The position numbers and the translations under genes were made by a program. A stretch of DNA of 64,000 nucleotides from JAPLIS01 sp963719415 (GTDB lineage Bacteria > Babelota > Babeliae > Babelales > Vermiphilaceae): the NCBI GenBank assembly GCA_963719415.1, contig OY970383.1, positions 558,001-622,000 on the forward strand, given 5' to 3'. The notes below the pieces were generated by a model. It had not been told where the DNA came from, did no database searches, and saw nothing but the letters and a program-made list of their open reading frames with translations. Below, piece by piece: positions 36,971 to 46,366 of the stretch (positions within the stretch are counted from its first letter, which is position 1; each line of letters opens with the position of its first letter).

Positions 36971-37113
36971 TATATTTGTAAAGTGGGTATATTTGTAAAG
37001 TGGGTATATTTGTAAAGTGGGTATATTTGTAAAGTGGGTATATTTGTAAAGTGGGTATATTTGTAAAGTGGGTATATTTGTAAAGTGGGTATATTTGTAA
37101 AGTGGGTATATTT
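36971..37113 (+). repeat. 17-bp minisatellite, eight full copies
   Basis: Eight exact copies of TATATTTGTAAAGTGGG (36971-37106) plus a partial ninth. The copies are identical, which points to recent or ongoing expansion. There are no spacers and no coding frame runs through it. Confidence 0.97.
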
Positions 37114-37140
37114 ATTGGTGGCCCCTTTGGGGCCACCAAT
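37114..37140. terminator. Strong hairpin (ATTGGTGGCCCC-TTT-GGGGCCACCAAT)
   Basis: A perfect 12-bp stem with a TTT loop, directly next to the minisatellite. Same CCCC-TTT-GGGG core as the hairpin at 1721. It lies downstream of the minus-strand NlpC/P60 gene and probably ends its transcript. Confidence 0.7.
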
Positions 37141-37149
37141 GAGAAGTTT

Positions 37150-37195
37150 TAGTAGGCTGTAAAACGAGTATCCAAACTATTTTTACAGCCTACTA
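37150..37195. terminator. Second inverted repeat after the NlpC/P60 gene
   Basis: TAGTAGGCTGTAAAA (37150-37164) and TTTTACAGCCTACTA (37181-37195) are exact reverse complements around a 16-base loop. It lies 38 bases past the stop at 37233 and may be the primary terminator. Confidence 0.6.
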
Positions 37196-37232
37196 ACATC
37201 AAGTTCACGTTTTTTTAGTAAGCAAAGCTCTC

Positions 37233-38462
37233 TTAATCGATAAGCTTTAACAATTTAAATTCACACTCTTTATCGCCAACAACACCATTCTTATTTTTAT
37301 ACTTAATTTTTTTCTTCGTATGATATGCTTCTAGTAAATCTTGATACGTATCAATACCATCAAAAAATTCTGATATCTTTATTTTATGTATACACCCAAA
37401 CCCTGAACCATACCCTCGCGCTTCAATTAATTCATTATTTGCTATATTGCTCACCACCATCACATGACCAGGTATCCAGATAATATCCCCATTTTTTAAT
37501 ATATCTTTTCTACCCAATGCCTTTTTTTTCTCTTGTATAGCCCATGATGTTTTCCAAGGAAAATCAACCCCTGCAATCTTTGCCATACGCATAATAAACC
37601 CTGAACAATCATAGCCAGTATATTGCTGATTATCGTTTTTTTTATTCTTTTGTTTATTTCTATGTCTATGCCAAACACCGTCTTGCACATAAAAATTAGA
37701 TTCATCCTTTTGATGCGATTGTATAAAACTACTTCCTCCCCAAACATAGGGGATAATCTGTGTATTATTACTTGATTCTGCTACCATATCAACAAGATTA
37801 TTAATTAACGTCACAAAACGAAGTCGAACCAAATATTCACCTTGCAATGGCATCTCTTTTAAAGCATATTTTTTAGGAATATAAGCAGTAACTAGGTTCT
37901 CTTTTTTATAATCAAAGTACCGCACGCAATACGATTCCCTTTTATCTTGTTCAGACTTATGAAAAAAACGAGTACCAGCTGAAAAAACATTCCACGGATA
38001 AATCAACACAATAGTCGGCTTGCCGGCATACTCACCAGCAGGAATTGCCTGCTCTATTTTATCATCACTAATCGAATCTAAAAATAACACCTTATTTTTT
38101 TTCACCCAAAACGTATTAAGAGGTTTTTGACTGTTTTTATCAAATCCGTATACAACAGCGTCAAAAGCAACCTCAATATAACCCTCTTGTTCAGCTACGC
38201 ACGTTGCCAATTCATTATATAAAGCTTGATAAGCTCGAAAACATTTTTGTGTATCAGGACAGGCTGGTAACGAAACGGCTATCTGTTTTTGAGTTTCTTC
38301 CAACAAAATCACGGTATCCATATCAGTTACTGGCTCTATAAATACTATTTTTTTACCAACAAACGTTTCGCAAAGCAAAGATCCATAGCCTGTTGCTAAC
38401 CCAAAAAAAAGCATACCGAAAAAAAATTGCGTCGACCGTATTTGCCTTCTATCAATATTCAT
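37233..38462 (-). CDS. NlpC/P60-family cell-wall peptidase-like protein
   Basis: 409 residues with an N-terminal membrane/signal segment (FFFGMLFFGLATGYGSLLC). The C-terminal NlpC/P60 domain has YDCSGFIMRMAKIAG (catalytic Cys286), GDIIWIPGHVMVVSN (His333) and a following polar strand (ELIEARGYG). The family cleaves D-glutamyl-diaminopimelate bonds in peptidoglycan or acts as an amidase. The middle region (80-260) has strands compatible with SH3-like binding domains but I cannot name it. It is transcribed alone, with hairpins downstream. Confidence 0.85.
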   Translation of the reverse strand: MNIDRRQIRSTQFFFGMLFFGLATGYGSLLCETFVGKKIVFIEPVTDMDTVILLEETQKQIAVSLPACPDTQKCFRAYQALYNELATCVAEQEGYIEVAFDAVVYGFDKNSQKPLNTFWVKKNKVLFLDSISDDKIEQAIPAGEYAGKPTIVLIYPWNVFSAGTRFFHKSEQDKRESYCVRYFDYKKENLVTAYIPKKYALKEMPLQGEYLVRLRFVTLINNLVDMVAESSNNTQIIPYVWGGSSFIQSHQKDESNFYVQDGVWHRHRNKQKNKKNDNQQYTGYDCSGFIMRMAKIAGVDFPWKTSWAIQEKKKALGRKDILKNGDIIWIPGHVMVVSNIANNELIEARGYGSGFGCIHKIKISEFFDGIDTYQDLLEAYHTKKKIKYKNKNGVVGDKECEFKLLKLID

Positions 38463-38804
38463 ATTTTGCTCTCCCTCTATTTTTTATACACTTTTTATTA
38501 AAAACTTATGTGAAATTATTAAACATATAAAATTCTCTACCTATAAAATTACAGATCATAAAACTACACAACAAAATTATAAAAATAAAACGACTCAACA
38601 CAAAAACCACCGCAAGCAAAACTACTAATAGTATAATAATTAAAATATTACAAAAGCAATACTGGCATTTTTCGTTATTTAAGAACAAAAAAAGCGCTTA
38701 TAAAAAACGCTCTTTTTTGTTCGTCTATCTTTTTTTATCGAAAATCAACTATAAATAATACTTATTACCTAAATACCAAAAAATACTTATACCAATTTTT
38801 CTTG
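38463..38804. other. Intergenic stretch, AT-rich
   Basis: About 340 bases between two minus-strand genes. It holds a terminator-like hairpin at 38682-38721. A 60-codon minus-strand frame (38506-38688) made almost only of hydrophobic residues is probably chance, because it has no good ribosome site. Confidence 0.5.
38682..38721. terminator. Terminator-like hairpin after the gene at 38805
   Basis: GAACAAAAAAAGCG pairs with CGCTCTTTTTTGTTC with a one-base bulge around an A-rich loop. On the minus strand it lies about 85 bases after the stop at 38805 and ends in a T-run. Confidence 0.6.
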
Positions 38805-39287
38805 TTATAGAAAATCTAATAGATCTTGTCGCTCCTCTGGCAAGTGCCTACTCAACACCTTACGCAATAAAAACTTCTTTTTTGCGAGCAAATGTCTTTC
38901 TGTTAACACTGCTCCCACTGCTACTACACCCAATACACAACGAACTGGCCCCAAACTTACAACCCCAGACAAACCACAGACAGCGCCAGAAATTAACCCT
39001 CCAACGTGAGTTGCTCTTTCTTTATCATCTAAATTTATCATAAAAGGTAACAGAGTTACAATTCCAGTACCGCCAACATATCCTAAAGTAGCTCCACCTG
39101 CTCCTGCGAACATACCAGAACTAAGCCCTTCTTCATTCATCGCTCTTTGTGCATTAAAAGATCGTATCGGCATTTGAACTATACGACGCACCGGCATATG
39201 TCTCATGGATCGCTGCAGCATCGCCTGCATTGATCCATGAGATATAACAGCACATAATATAAAAACTAACAAATACCCTGATTTCAT
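38805..39287 (-). CDS. Glycine-rich membrane protein (paralog of 41290 gene)
   Basis: 160 residues. The signal peptide MKSGYLLVFILCAVISHGS is nearly the same as in the gene at 41290-41799. An Arg/Met-rich linker (RHMPVRRIVQMPIRSF) is followed by Gly/Ala-rich hydrophobic helices (GMFAGAGGATLGYVGG, GGLISGAVCGLSGVVSLG) of the glycine-zipper kind, then a basic C-terminus. Probably inserted in a membrane after export. Function unknown. The two paralogs share about 60 bases of upstream DNA as well. Confidence 0.65.
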   Translation of the reverse strand: MKSGYLLVFILCAVISHGSMQAMLQRSMRHMPVRRIVQMPIRSFNAQRAMNEEGLSSGMFAGAGGATLGYVGGTGIVTLLPFMINLDDKERATHVGGLISGAVCGLSGVVSLGPVRCVLGVVAVGAVLTERHLLAKKKFLLRKVLSRHLPEERQDLLDFL

Positions 39288-39312
39288 AAATTTTTTTCTC
39301 CTATTATGCTTG

Positions 39313-39373
39313 TATGTTGCTTATTTTTCTGACAAGCTATCTTACATTTTTCACCTAAAAATATCAAAATAAT
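39313..39373. repeat. Shared upstream region of paralogous membrane-protein genes, copy 1
   Basis: TATGTTGCTTA...CTGACAAGCTATCTTACATTTTTCACC... is repeated with few changes at 41835-41894. It covers the presumed promoter of the gene at 38805-39287 and shows that gene and promoter were duplicated together. Confidence 0.8.
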
Positions 39374-39434
39374 TATTAAGAGTGTACTATTTTTAAGTTG
39401 ATAAATAGTTAAAATGTATTATTGGGAGAGCTAT

Positions 39435-41185
39435 ATGTCTCATTACCGCTCAGTTCCTATAGGAGTTGATGATTATAAAAAACTTATCGATAATAACAAT
39501 ACATATGTTGATAAGACTTTTCTCATTAAAGAATTTTGGCAAGATGGGGCGGAGGTTATTTTAACACCTCGGCCGCGTCGATTTGGTAAAACGCTAAATC
39601 TTTCAATGCTCAAATATTTTTTTGAAAAAACAAACCAAGATACATCCTATCTTTTTGAAACAAACAAATATATGGACTGATCCTGAATTTCGCGCTCTTC
39701 AAGGACAATTTCCGGTTATTTTTCTCACATTTAAAGATATTAAAGTTGGTTCATGGGAATTAGCTTATGCAGAATTTGCAGGTATTATATCAGAAGAATG
39801 TAAGCGACTATTGCCTAATCTCGTAATAGAAAAAATTGACATTTCTGATATTGATATTTTTAATCGCCTCAAAGTAAAACAAGCATCTGAGCAAGAACTG
39901 ACTCAATAGTTTGCAATTTTTATCACGTTTATTATATAAACAAACAGGGAAAAAAGTTATTGTTTTAATTGATGAATATGATGCTCCCATACTACATGCA
40001 TATCTCAATAATTATTATTCAGAAACAGTAAGATTTATGGATGGTTTACTTTCTAAAGTATTAAAAACAAATTTTGCACTTGAAAAAGGATTTTTGACCG
40101 GTATCACTCGTGTAGCCAAAGAAGGTATATTTTCAGGCCTCAATCATCTTTCTGTGTGTACTGTATTAGATACTCAATACTCTGATAAATTTGGTTTTAC
40201 TCAAGAAGAAGTAGATCAGTTATTGGTTAGCTATGATCTTGTTGATAAAAAAGACGAAATTAAAAGCTGGTACGATGGCTACGTATTTGGTAATACCAAT
40301 GTTTATAATCCGTGGTCATTGCTTAAGTGTATCGAAAACAATGGTGCTTTCAAACCATATTGGGCCAATACCAGCAATAATGATCTAATTAGAGATCTGA
40401 TTGCCCGGTCTGGACAGGCGATTAAAGATGATATAGAGCTTTTGTTGCAGGGAAAAGTGATTGTTGATAAAGAAATCGATGAGGGTATTACTTTACGAGA
40501 TATTAAAAACAACATGCAAAATATTCAAGGATTTTGGAGTATATTTCTTTTTACTGGCTATCTTACGGCAACATCGCATATATTTAAAAATAGAAGACAC
40601 TATTATACGCTTGCATTACCCAATGAAGAAATAACATTACTATATGAAAAATTAATTGCCGAAGCTATAAACAAAACACTAATATCTGGTAAGATTGTTG
40701 AATTATTTACTGCCTTTATGACCGGAGATTGCTACCGACTAACCATTTTGTTACAAGAATTTATTATATATAGTTGCAGTTCCTACGATTTACCAAGCGA
40801 TGATCCTGAACGTTCAATTCATATGTTTGTATTGGGATTACTTGCAGGACTTTCTGATCGTTACAAAATTCAATCTAATCGTGAGTCTGGCCATGGACGT
40901 TATGATATTATGCTTATGCCACGAACACCCCAAGATCCTGGAATTTTAATTGAATTTAAAAAAGCAAAAGATGATAATGAGACAGTATTAGCAGAATCAG
41001 CACAAGAAGCATTAGAGCAAATCAAAAATCGTTCTTATGTAGCAGAAATAAGAAATTCTGACTACCAAGGCTCTATTTTATGTTACGGCATTGCTGTATA
41101 CAAAAAACATGTAGTCGTTGCGATAGAGACTATAGATAAAATAAATTTATACCAAACCACCAACAATAATAACAATCTGGTATAA
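39435..41185 (+). pseudogene. AAA-ATPase/PD-(D/E)XK (DUF1703-like) gene broken by two frameshifts
   Basis: The full product would be about 580 residues: MSHYRSVPIGVDDYKKLI and PRPRRFGKTLNLSML (ATPase P-loop variant) in one frame, TDPEFRALQGQFPVIFLTFK in a second, and LIDEYDAPILHAYLNN (Walker B) plus the nuclease end RYDIMLMPRTPQDPGILIEFKK in a third. Frame changes lie near 39660 and at the TAG near 39907, each needing one base. The family (AAA-ATPase-like plus DUF1703) is common in host-associated bacteria and is often multicopy. The last frame (39911-41185) is long and uninterrupted, so decay is recent or the breaks are sequencing errors. Confidence 0.82.
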
Positions 41186-41216
41186 ACTATTTTTCCAACA
41201 AACAATTTTACAAATC

Positions 41217-41275
41217 AGACAAATAATAGATAGGGCGTTTATAGAAAATGCTCTCTCTATTATTTGTCTTTTTAA
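41217..41275. terminator. Long bidirectional hairpin between convergent genes
   Basis: AGACAAATAATAGATAG at 41217 pairs with CTCTCTATTATTTGTCT ending at 41269, followed by TTTTA. The two arms match with few mismatches over more than 20 bases. It serves the convergent genes ending at 41185 and 41290. Confidence 0.75.
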
Positions 41276-41289
41276 AAACTAACTATTAT

Positions 41290-41799
41290 TTAATCTGACG
41301 TATCTTGTTTATCATCTGATACTTGCCCAAGCGCTCCCAGTACTACCGCGGTTCCACCTAAAAATGTACCTAATCCTACTACGCCAGCTTTCCCACCCCA
41401 CTCATCCGCTTCTGTAAAACCATTAATTACGCCACCAATCACCGCACCAGTACTAGCCAGCCCTCCTATTATATGCACTGTATCAATGTTAGGAGCAGCC
41501 AACAGTCCAATTACCCCTACCGGTAAAGACACTAAACACCCACCCACAGCACCCCAAGCAGCCCCCGTTCCGATACCAAGCATCCCTCCCATTGCACCAG
41601 AAATGGCGTCACCAACGACAGCGCCTTTATTACATTTACTTTTTTTTACTGTTTTGTCATGAAAAGCTTGTACCGGTACTCGCTGAAATATATGCTCGGG
41701 AGGCAAAATCATACGTATTGGCCGCCGGAACCGCATCGCGTACGCTGATTCATGTGATATAACAGCACATAATATAAATACTAAATATCCTAATTTCAT
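41290..41799 (-). CDS. Glycine-rich membrane protein (paralog of 38805 gene)
   Basis: 169 residues from MKLGYLVFILCAVISHESA, a clear signal peptide; a further in-frame ATG lies 19 codons upstream but has no leader character. The mature protein has a basic linker and long Gly/Ala helices (GAISGAMGGMLGIGTGAAWG, GGLASTGAVIGGVINGF, GLGTFLGGTAVVLGALG). Such glycine-zipper proteins form or insert in membranes. It differs from its paralog mainly after the leader. Function unknown. Confidence 0.65.
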   Translation of the reverse strand: MKLGYLVFILCAVISHESAYAMRFRRPIRMILPPEHIFQRVPVQAFHDKTVKKSKCNKGAVVGDAISGAMGGMLGIGTGAAWGAVGGCLVSLPVGVIGLLAAPNIDTVHIIGGLASTGAVIGGVINGFTEADEWGGKAGVVGLGTFLGGTAVVLGALGQVSDDKQDTSD

Positions 41800-41834
41800 A
41801 AAATTCTTTCTCCTGTTATGTTTGTATATGTTTA

Positions 41835-41894
41835 TATGTTGCTTATTTTCTGACAAGCTATCTTAAATTTTTCACCTAAAAATGTCAAAATAAT
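41835..41894. repeat. Shared upstream region of paralogous membrane-protein genes, copy 2
   Basis: Counterpart of 39313-39373; it differs by a few substitutions and an extra TATGTTTATA just outside. The pair is in the same orientation. Confidence 0.8.
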
Positions 41895-41988
41895 AGCCTT
41901 TTGCATGAGCAACAAACTTTTATATATTTATTTTTTCAATTATACTGAATACATATTCTTATTTTTATAAATAAAAAAGGTGATAGAT

Positions 41989-42924
41989 ATGGTTTTTTTA
42001 GATCCTAAAACTGATATCGCATTTAAAAAATTATTTGGGGACAGTGCCCATAAAAATATTGTTATTAGTTTTTTAAATAACATTCTTAATCGAAAAAACA
42101 GTGAAATAATAGTCGATGTTGTTATGAATGACCCTTACAACCATCCTGAAACAGTAGCATCTGGTACCACCAAAGAACAAAAATCATCAAAATCAAGTAT
42201 TGTTGATATACGATGTACCGATCAAGCAAACAAGCGTTATATTGTTGAAATGCAAGTTGTCAGACAAAAAGATTATCTAGAACGAGCCCAATATTATAGT
42301 TCAGTGGCATTAAACCGGCAATTAAAATCTACCGCAGCATTTGGCATTCTGGATCCTGTTATTTTTGTTGGTGTTTTAGATTTTACATTTTTTTCAAATC
42401 CTCACTATATTACTCATCATCTGATATTAGACCAAGAGACATATCATCATGAGCTTAAACATTTAGAATTTCATTTTGTTGAATTAAAAAAATTTAATAA
42501 AGAGCTCCAAGAGTTAACGACATTAGCAGATAAATGGATCTATTTTTTAAAAAACGTTCACAGCATGGAAACTATTCCAAGCAATTTAAAAAATCCTGAC
42601 ATGGAAGATGCCTTTCATATTTTACACAAAAGTACCTGGTCGCCAGAACAACTCGAAATTTATGATCGTTTATTAGATGAAATACGTTCAGAGCCGGGTA
42701 AACGTGCATCAGCGAAAGATGAAGGAAAAGAAGAAGGTATTGAAATTGGCAAAAAACAGGGTATTGAGATTGGTAAACAAGAGGGTATTGAGATTGGTGA
42801 AATGAGGGGTAAATTAGAGATGGCTAAACAATTTTTAGATATTCTTGACGTTGAAACTGTCGCTAAAATAACGGGTCTTAATATTGAAACCATTAAAAAG
42901 CTTAAAAAAAATGCCTGTAATTAA
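41989..42924 (+). CDS. Rpn-family PD-(D/E)XK nuclease (copy 2)
   Basis: 311 residues, starting MVFLDPKTDIAFKKLFGD like copy 1 at 15772. The ATG is chosen over an upstream GTG because AAAAAAGG lies nine bases before it. The nuclease residues are in SSIVDIRCTD and YIVEMQVV. The C-terminal helix contains GIEIGKKQGIEIGKQEG repeats and ends KITGLNIETIKKLKK. The two copies are very similar in the core but differ in a Thr/Ser/Glu insertion after NHPET and in the repeat tail. Likely DNA-cutting or recombination-promoting enzyme. Confidence 0.88.
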   Translation: MVFLDPKTDIAFKKLFGDSAHKNIVISFLNNILNRKNSEIIVDVVMNDPYNHPETVASGTTKEQKSSKSSIVDIRCTDQANKRYIVEMQVVRQKDYLERAQYYSSVALNRQLKSTAAFGILDPVIFVGVLDFTFFSNPHYITHHLILDQETYHHELKHLEFHFVELKKFNKELQELTTLADKWIYFLKNVHSMETIPSNLKNPDMEDAFHILHKSTWSPEQLEIYDRLLDEIRSEPGKRASAKDEGKEEGIEIGKKQGIEIGKQEGIEIGEMRGKLEMAKQFLDILDVETVAKITGLNIETIKKLKKNACN

Positions 42925-42930
42925 AATCTT

Positions 42931-43123
42931 ATACCAAACCGCAATCTTTTACCCCATCGTAAACAGTAGGGGCCCAGAACTTAGGCTAAGATTTTTCACC
43001 CCCTTACTCTATACCCCATCTTTTTTGATGGGGAAGCTCGAATTTTCAGGGAGATTCTGGGGACTGGGATCCTGCGAGGCCGCAGTTAAAATTATATCTT
43101 AGTGATTGTTTGCGGATTGGTAT
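42931..43123. repeat. MITE-like element with ATACCAAWCCGCAA inverted ends
   Basis: ATACCAAACCGCAA (42931-42944) and TTGCGGATTGGTAT (43110-43123) are inverted repeats with one mismatch. The 193-base element is much richer in G+C than its surroundings. It contains two palindromes (CCCCATC...GTAGGGG; CCCCATC-TTTTTT-GATGGGG at 43014-43033) and CTGCG-AGGC-CGCAG. It has no coding frame. It starts just past the Rpn gene stop. Confidence 0.65.
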
Positions 43124-43180
43124 TAATTTAAAAATATTTGTAAATTATAAAAATAAAACCTAAAAAAATAAAATAGAGTT

Positions 43181-45805
43181 ATGGAAAAAAAATACGATTA
43201 CGCTGCAAGCGAAAAAAAAAACCAAAACTATTGGCTTGCCAATAATATCTATACTATTAATGAACAAACCGGCCCTCTCTATAGCATCGATACCCCGCCA
43301 CCAACAGTATCTGGATCTTTACATATAGGTCATATATTTTCTTACACCCAAACTGATGTTATTGCCCGCTACAAACGAATGTCTGGCTATACGGTCTTTT
43401 ATCCTTTTGGTTTTGATGATAATGGTCTGCCAACAGAACGATACGTAGAGCAAAAACATAACATCAAGGGATATCAACTACCTCGATCAGAATTTATTGA
43501 ACTCTGCCAAAAAGAATCTGCGCTGTCGGCAGAAACTTTTAAACAATTATGGCAACAGATGGGAATATCTGCTATATGGTCTCATACCTATTCGACCATA
43601 TCTAAAAAAACCCAAAAAATATCACAAGAATCTTTTATAGAGCTTTTTAAAAAGGGATATATATATCGTAAAAATGAACCGGCTCTCTATTGTGCAACCT
43701 GTTGTACTTCTGTATCCCAAGCAGAATTAGAAGATAAAGAAATTCCTTCTTTTTTTAACGATATTATATTTAAAGATGTTGCTGGTAATGATCTTACCGT
43801 TGGCACAACGCGCCCAGAACTACTTCCATCGTGCGTTGCTCTTTTATACAATCCAGAAGACAGTCGCTATACTCATTTGGCTGGTCAGCTGGCAACCGTA
43901 CCTATTTTTAATTATCTGGTTCCTATTATTGCCGATAATCTCGTAGAAATAAACAAAGGAACTGGCCTTGTCATGTGTTGCACTTTTGGTGACAAAAAAG
44001 ATATTGAATGGTTTAAAAAACATAACCTTTCTTATCGTCAGTCAATTGATAAAACAGGAAAGTGGTTACCAGAAACAGGAATACTCGCCGGCATGCGTGT
44101 TCATTCAGCTCGTACTCGCATTATAGAAAAGTTAAAAAAAGAACATTTATTAACGCAACAAAAACCGATAACTCATGCCGTAAATATTCATGAACGATGC
44201 AAAAAAGAGATCGAAATCATGCTTCTTTCGCAATGGTTTGTCTCTATCTTAAGCTTTAAATCAAAGTTTTTAGAAAGTGCCCATGTCATAAACTGGTATC
44301 CTCCATTTATGAAATCTCGGTATACCAATTGGGTTGAACATATTGGCTGGGATTGGTGTATTTCTCGGCAACGATTCTATGGCATCCCCTTTCCCGCATG
44401 GCACTGTATCGATTGTAATGCTATTCTTCTTGCTGAAAAAAACCAACTCCCTCTTGATCCACAAGAACAAAAATATCCGGGCTCTTGCAGCTCTTGTTCA
44501 AGCAACAACATAGCACCTGATACCGATGTTATGGATACCTGGAATACGTCATCACTAACTCCCTATATATGCAAAGAACTCTACGAAGAGATAAGTAATC
44601 ACAAACAAGATAGCAATGGTCAAAAAATAGATAATAAAAATAATTTTTTAGCCCATAATTTTTTACCTATGAGTATGCGACCTCAAGCACATGACATTAT
44701 TAGAACATGGGCATTTGATACCATCGTTAAAACAGTGATGCACGACGATCTGATTCCATGGCATGACATTGTTATATCTGGTCATGTATTAAGTAGTGTA
44801 AAAGAAAAATTATCTAAATCAAAAAGCAATGCAACTCTATCCCCTGAAAGCCTTCTTGCTCAATACCCAGCTGATGCTATTCGTTACTGGACTCTATCAG
44901 GCGGCCTGGGTCAAGATACGGCTTTTTCTGAAGGGCAACTTAAAATAGGATTACGTTTAATCACCAAATTATGGAATGCGTTTCTTTTCATAAAAGAACA
45001 TATAGAGCATGACCCCGAACATGATCAAAAACAAAACAGTTTCACCAAAACACCTACACAGCTAGGCGCCATAAACGAATGGGTACTTGATACCATCAAT
45101 GCTACGTATACTGAATATAAAAAAAATCAGGATAACTATGCCTTTAGCGGAGCGCTTGATCGCGTAGAAAACTTCTTTTGGCATACTTTTTGTGATAACT
45201 TTATAGAACTAATTAAAAATCAGTTCTATAAACCAGAAAGCTATACGCAAGAAGAAATTTATGCAACACGCTACACTCTCTATCATGTGGGGTTACGTAT
45301 TTTGCAGCTCTTTGCTCCATTTTTGCCCCATATTACAGAAACACTATTTATGGAGCTTTATCAAAAACAGATACAAAGCAAGTCACTACACCTAACACAA
45401 TTAGATCGCTATCAGTACGAGACACGGTATCCTGAATCTGTTTCTATAGTCAATCAGGTTCTCTATGTTGTTGCACAAATACGTATACTTAAAACAGAAA
45501 AGCAACTTTCTCTTAAAACAGAACTTGCTATGTTACAAATATATGGCACAAATGGAGAGCAGCTCTCAAAATTACGAGCATATGAAAATATAGTAAAGGG
45601 TATCACCAACGCACATACAATAGAATATAAACTAATTTCTGAAAATCACATTCACGAAGACCAAGCCCATGATAAGCAACTTCATGAAAATAGCAAAAAA
45701 GAGATATATTCTGAAACCAGTAGTTGCCCTACTAGCGAAACCGAACTTATTTCTTGGCATGCTAAAATTACTCTAGAAGCAACTACAACGCTCGATAAAA
45801 AATAA
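43181..45805 (+). CDS. valS: Valyl-tRNA synthetase, archaeal/Rickettsia-like type
   Basis: Charges tRNA-Val, class I, 874 residues. HIGH motif in PPPTVSGSLHIGH (48-51), KMSKS variant KLSKSKSN near 545, the editing domain with TVGTTRPELLPSCVALLYNP and TGLVMCCTFGDKKDIEW, and the anticodon-binding helical domain. Wording such as YPFGFDDNGLPTER and MDTWNTSSLTPY is characteristic of the archaeal-type ValRS also found in Rickettsia and differs from the usual bacterial form. The bacterial C-terminal coiled-coil arm is absent. Upstream is the MITE-like element; downstream is a terminator hairpin. Confidence 0.95.
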   Translation: MEKKYDYAASEKKNQNYWLANNIYTINEQTGPLYSIDTPPPTVSGSLHIGHIFSYTQTDVIARYKRMSGYTVFYPFGFDDNGLPTERYVEQKHNIKGYQLPRSEFIELCQKESALSAETFKQLWQQMGISAIWSHTYSTISKKTQKISQESFIELFKKGYIYRKNEPALYCATCCTSVSQAELEDKEIPSFFNDIIFKDVAGNDLTVGTTRPELLPSCVALLYNPEDSRYTHLAGQLATVPIFNYLVPIIADNLVEINKGTGLVMCCTFGDKKDIEWFKKHNLSYRQSIDKTGKWLPETGILAGMRVHSARTRIIEKLKKEHLLTQQKPITHAVNIHERCKKEIEIMLLSQWFVSILSFKSKFLESAHVINWYPPFMKSRYTNWVEHIGWDWCISRQRFYGIPFPAWHCIDCNAILLAEKNQLPLDPQEQKYPGSCSSCSSNNIAPDTDVMDTWNTSSLTPYICKELYEEISNHKQDSNGQKIDNKNNFLAHNFLPMSMRPQAHDIIRTWAFDTIVKTVMHDDLIPWHDIVISGHVLSSVKEKLSKSKSNATLSPESLLAQYPADAIRYWTLSGGLGQDTAFSEGQLKIGLRLITKLWNAFLFIKEHIEHDPEHDQKQNSFTKTPTQLGAINEWVLDTINATYTEYKKNQDNYAFSGALDRVENFFWHTFCDNFIELIKNQFYKPESYTQEEIYATRYTLYHVGLRILQLFAPFLPHITETLFMELYQKQIQSKSLHLTQLDRYQYETRYPESVSIVNQVLYVVAQIRILKTEKQLSLKTELAMLQIYGTNGEQLSKLRAYENIVKGITNAHTIEYKLISENHIHEDQAHDKQLHENSKKEIYSETSSCPTSETELISWHAKITLEATTTLDKK

Positions 45806-45821
45806 ACCTAGAAACACACAC

Positions 45822-45860
45822 TTTGATCTATCTCCTTTCGGGCGGATAGATCAAAATTAA
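45822..45860 (+). terminator. Terminator after valS
   Basis: TTTGATCTATC and GATAGATCAAA form a perfect 11-bp stem around a 12-base loop, 17 bases past the valS stop. T-run is weak (AAAATTAA), so efficiency is uncertain. Confidence 0.65.
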
Positions 45861-45918
45861 TATTAGATAAAAAAACAGTTGTTATTTTAAAACAGACACA
45901 CATAAAAGCAGATAACCT

Positions 45919-46365
45919 ATGATTTCCCTACTCAATAAAAAAAATACCGTACTCATCGACAAAAAAGTGTTAAAAAAAGATGCGCAAAAAATTCTTGATC
46001 TCCTCGACTATTCTGATTTCGACCTAGCAATATTGTTAACCAATAACATAACGGTACAAAAATATAATCGTGAATACAGAGATAAAGATGTCCCCACTGA
46101 TATCCTTTCTTTTCCGTTTCATGAACTTCTACCAGGCCAACGAATAGAGCCAAAAACCGAAGAAGATAAAAATCTGGGAGATCTTATAATATCCGTCGAA
46201 TATGTACAAAAATTATATCCCGATAATCTATATGAGCGTATGCAAACATTATTAGTGCATGGCATATGTCATCTTTTAGGACATGATCATGATACTGAAA
46301 AAACAGATAAAGAGATGCTTGCATTGGAAGACTTTTTGCTCCTAAAATTACAAGAAAAAAAATAG
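45919..46365 (+). CDS. ybeY: Endoribonuclease YbeY (16S rRNA maturation)
   Basis: 148 residues. The metal-binding signature is HGICHLLGHDHD (residues ~114-125, HxxxHxxGHxH), preceded by DVPTDILSFPF and LGDLIISVEYV, all typical of YbeY. The enzyme acts in 16S rRNA 3'-end processing and ribosome quality control. It follows valS after a terminator and is followed one base later by a secreted-protein gene. Confidence 0.95.
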   Translation: MISLLNKKNTVLIDKKVLKKDAQKILDLLDYSDFDLAILLTNNITVQKYNREYRDKDVPTDILSFPFHELLPGQRIEPKTEEDKNLGDLIISVEYVQKLYPDNLYERMQTLLVHGICHLLGHDHDTEKTDKEMLALEDFLLLKLQEKK

Positions 46366-46366
46366 T

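Noticed and set aside
36971..37113. Possible CRISPR array
   Set aside because: The 17-base units are directly adjacent with no spacers, and no cas genes are in the window.
38506..38688. 60-codon hydrophobic minus-strand frame
   Set aside because: No ribosome site, extreme base bias in an AT-rich gap, and overlaps a terminator-like hairpin. Most likely chance.
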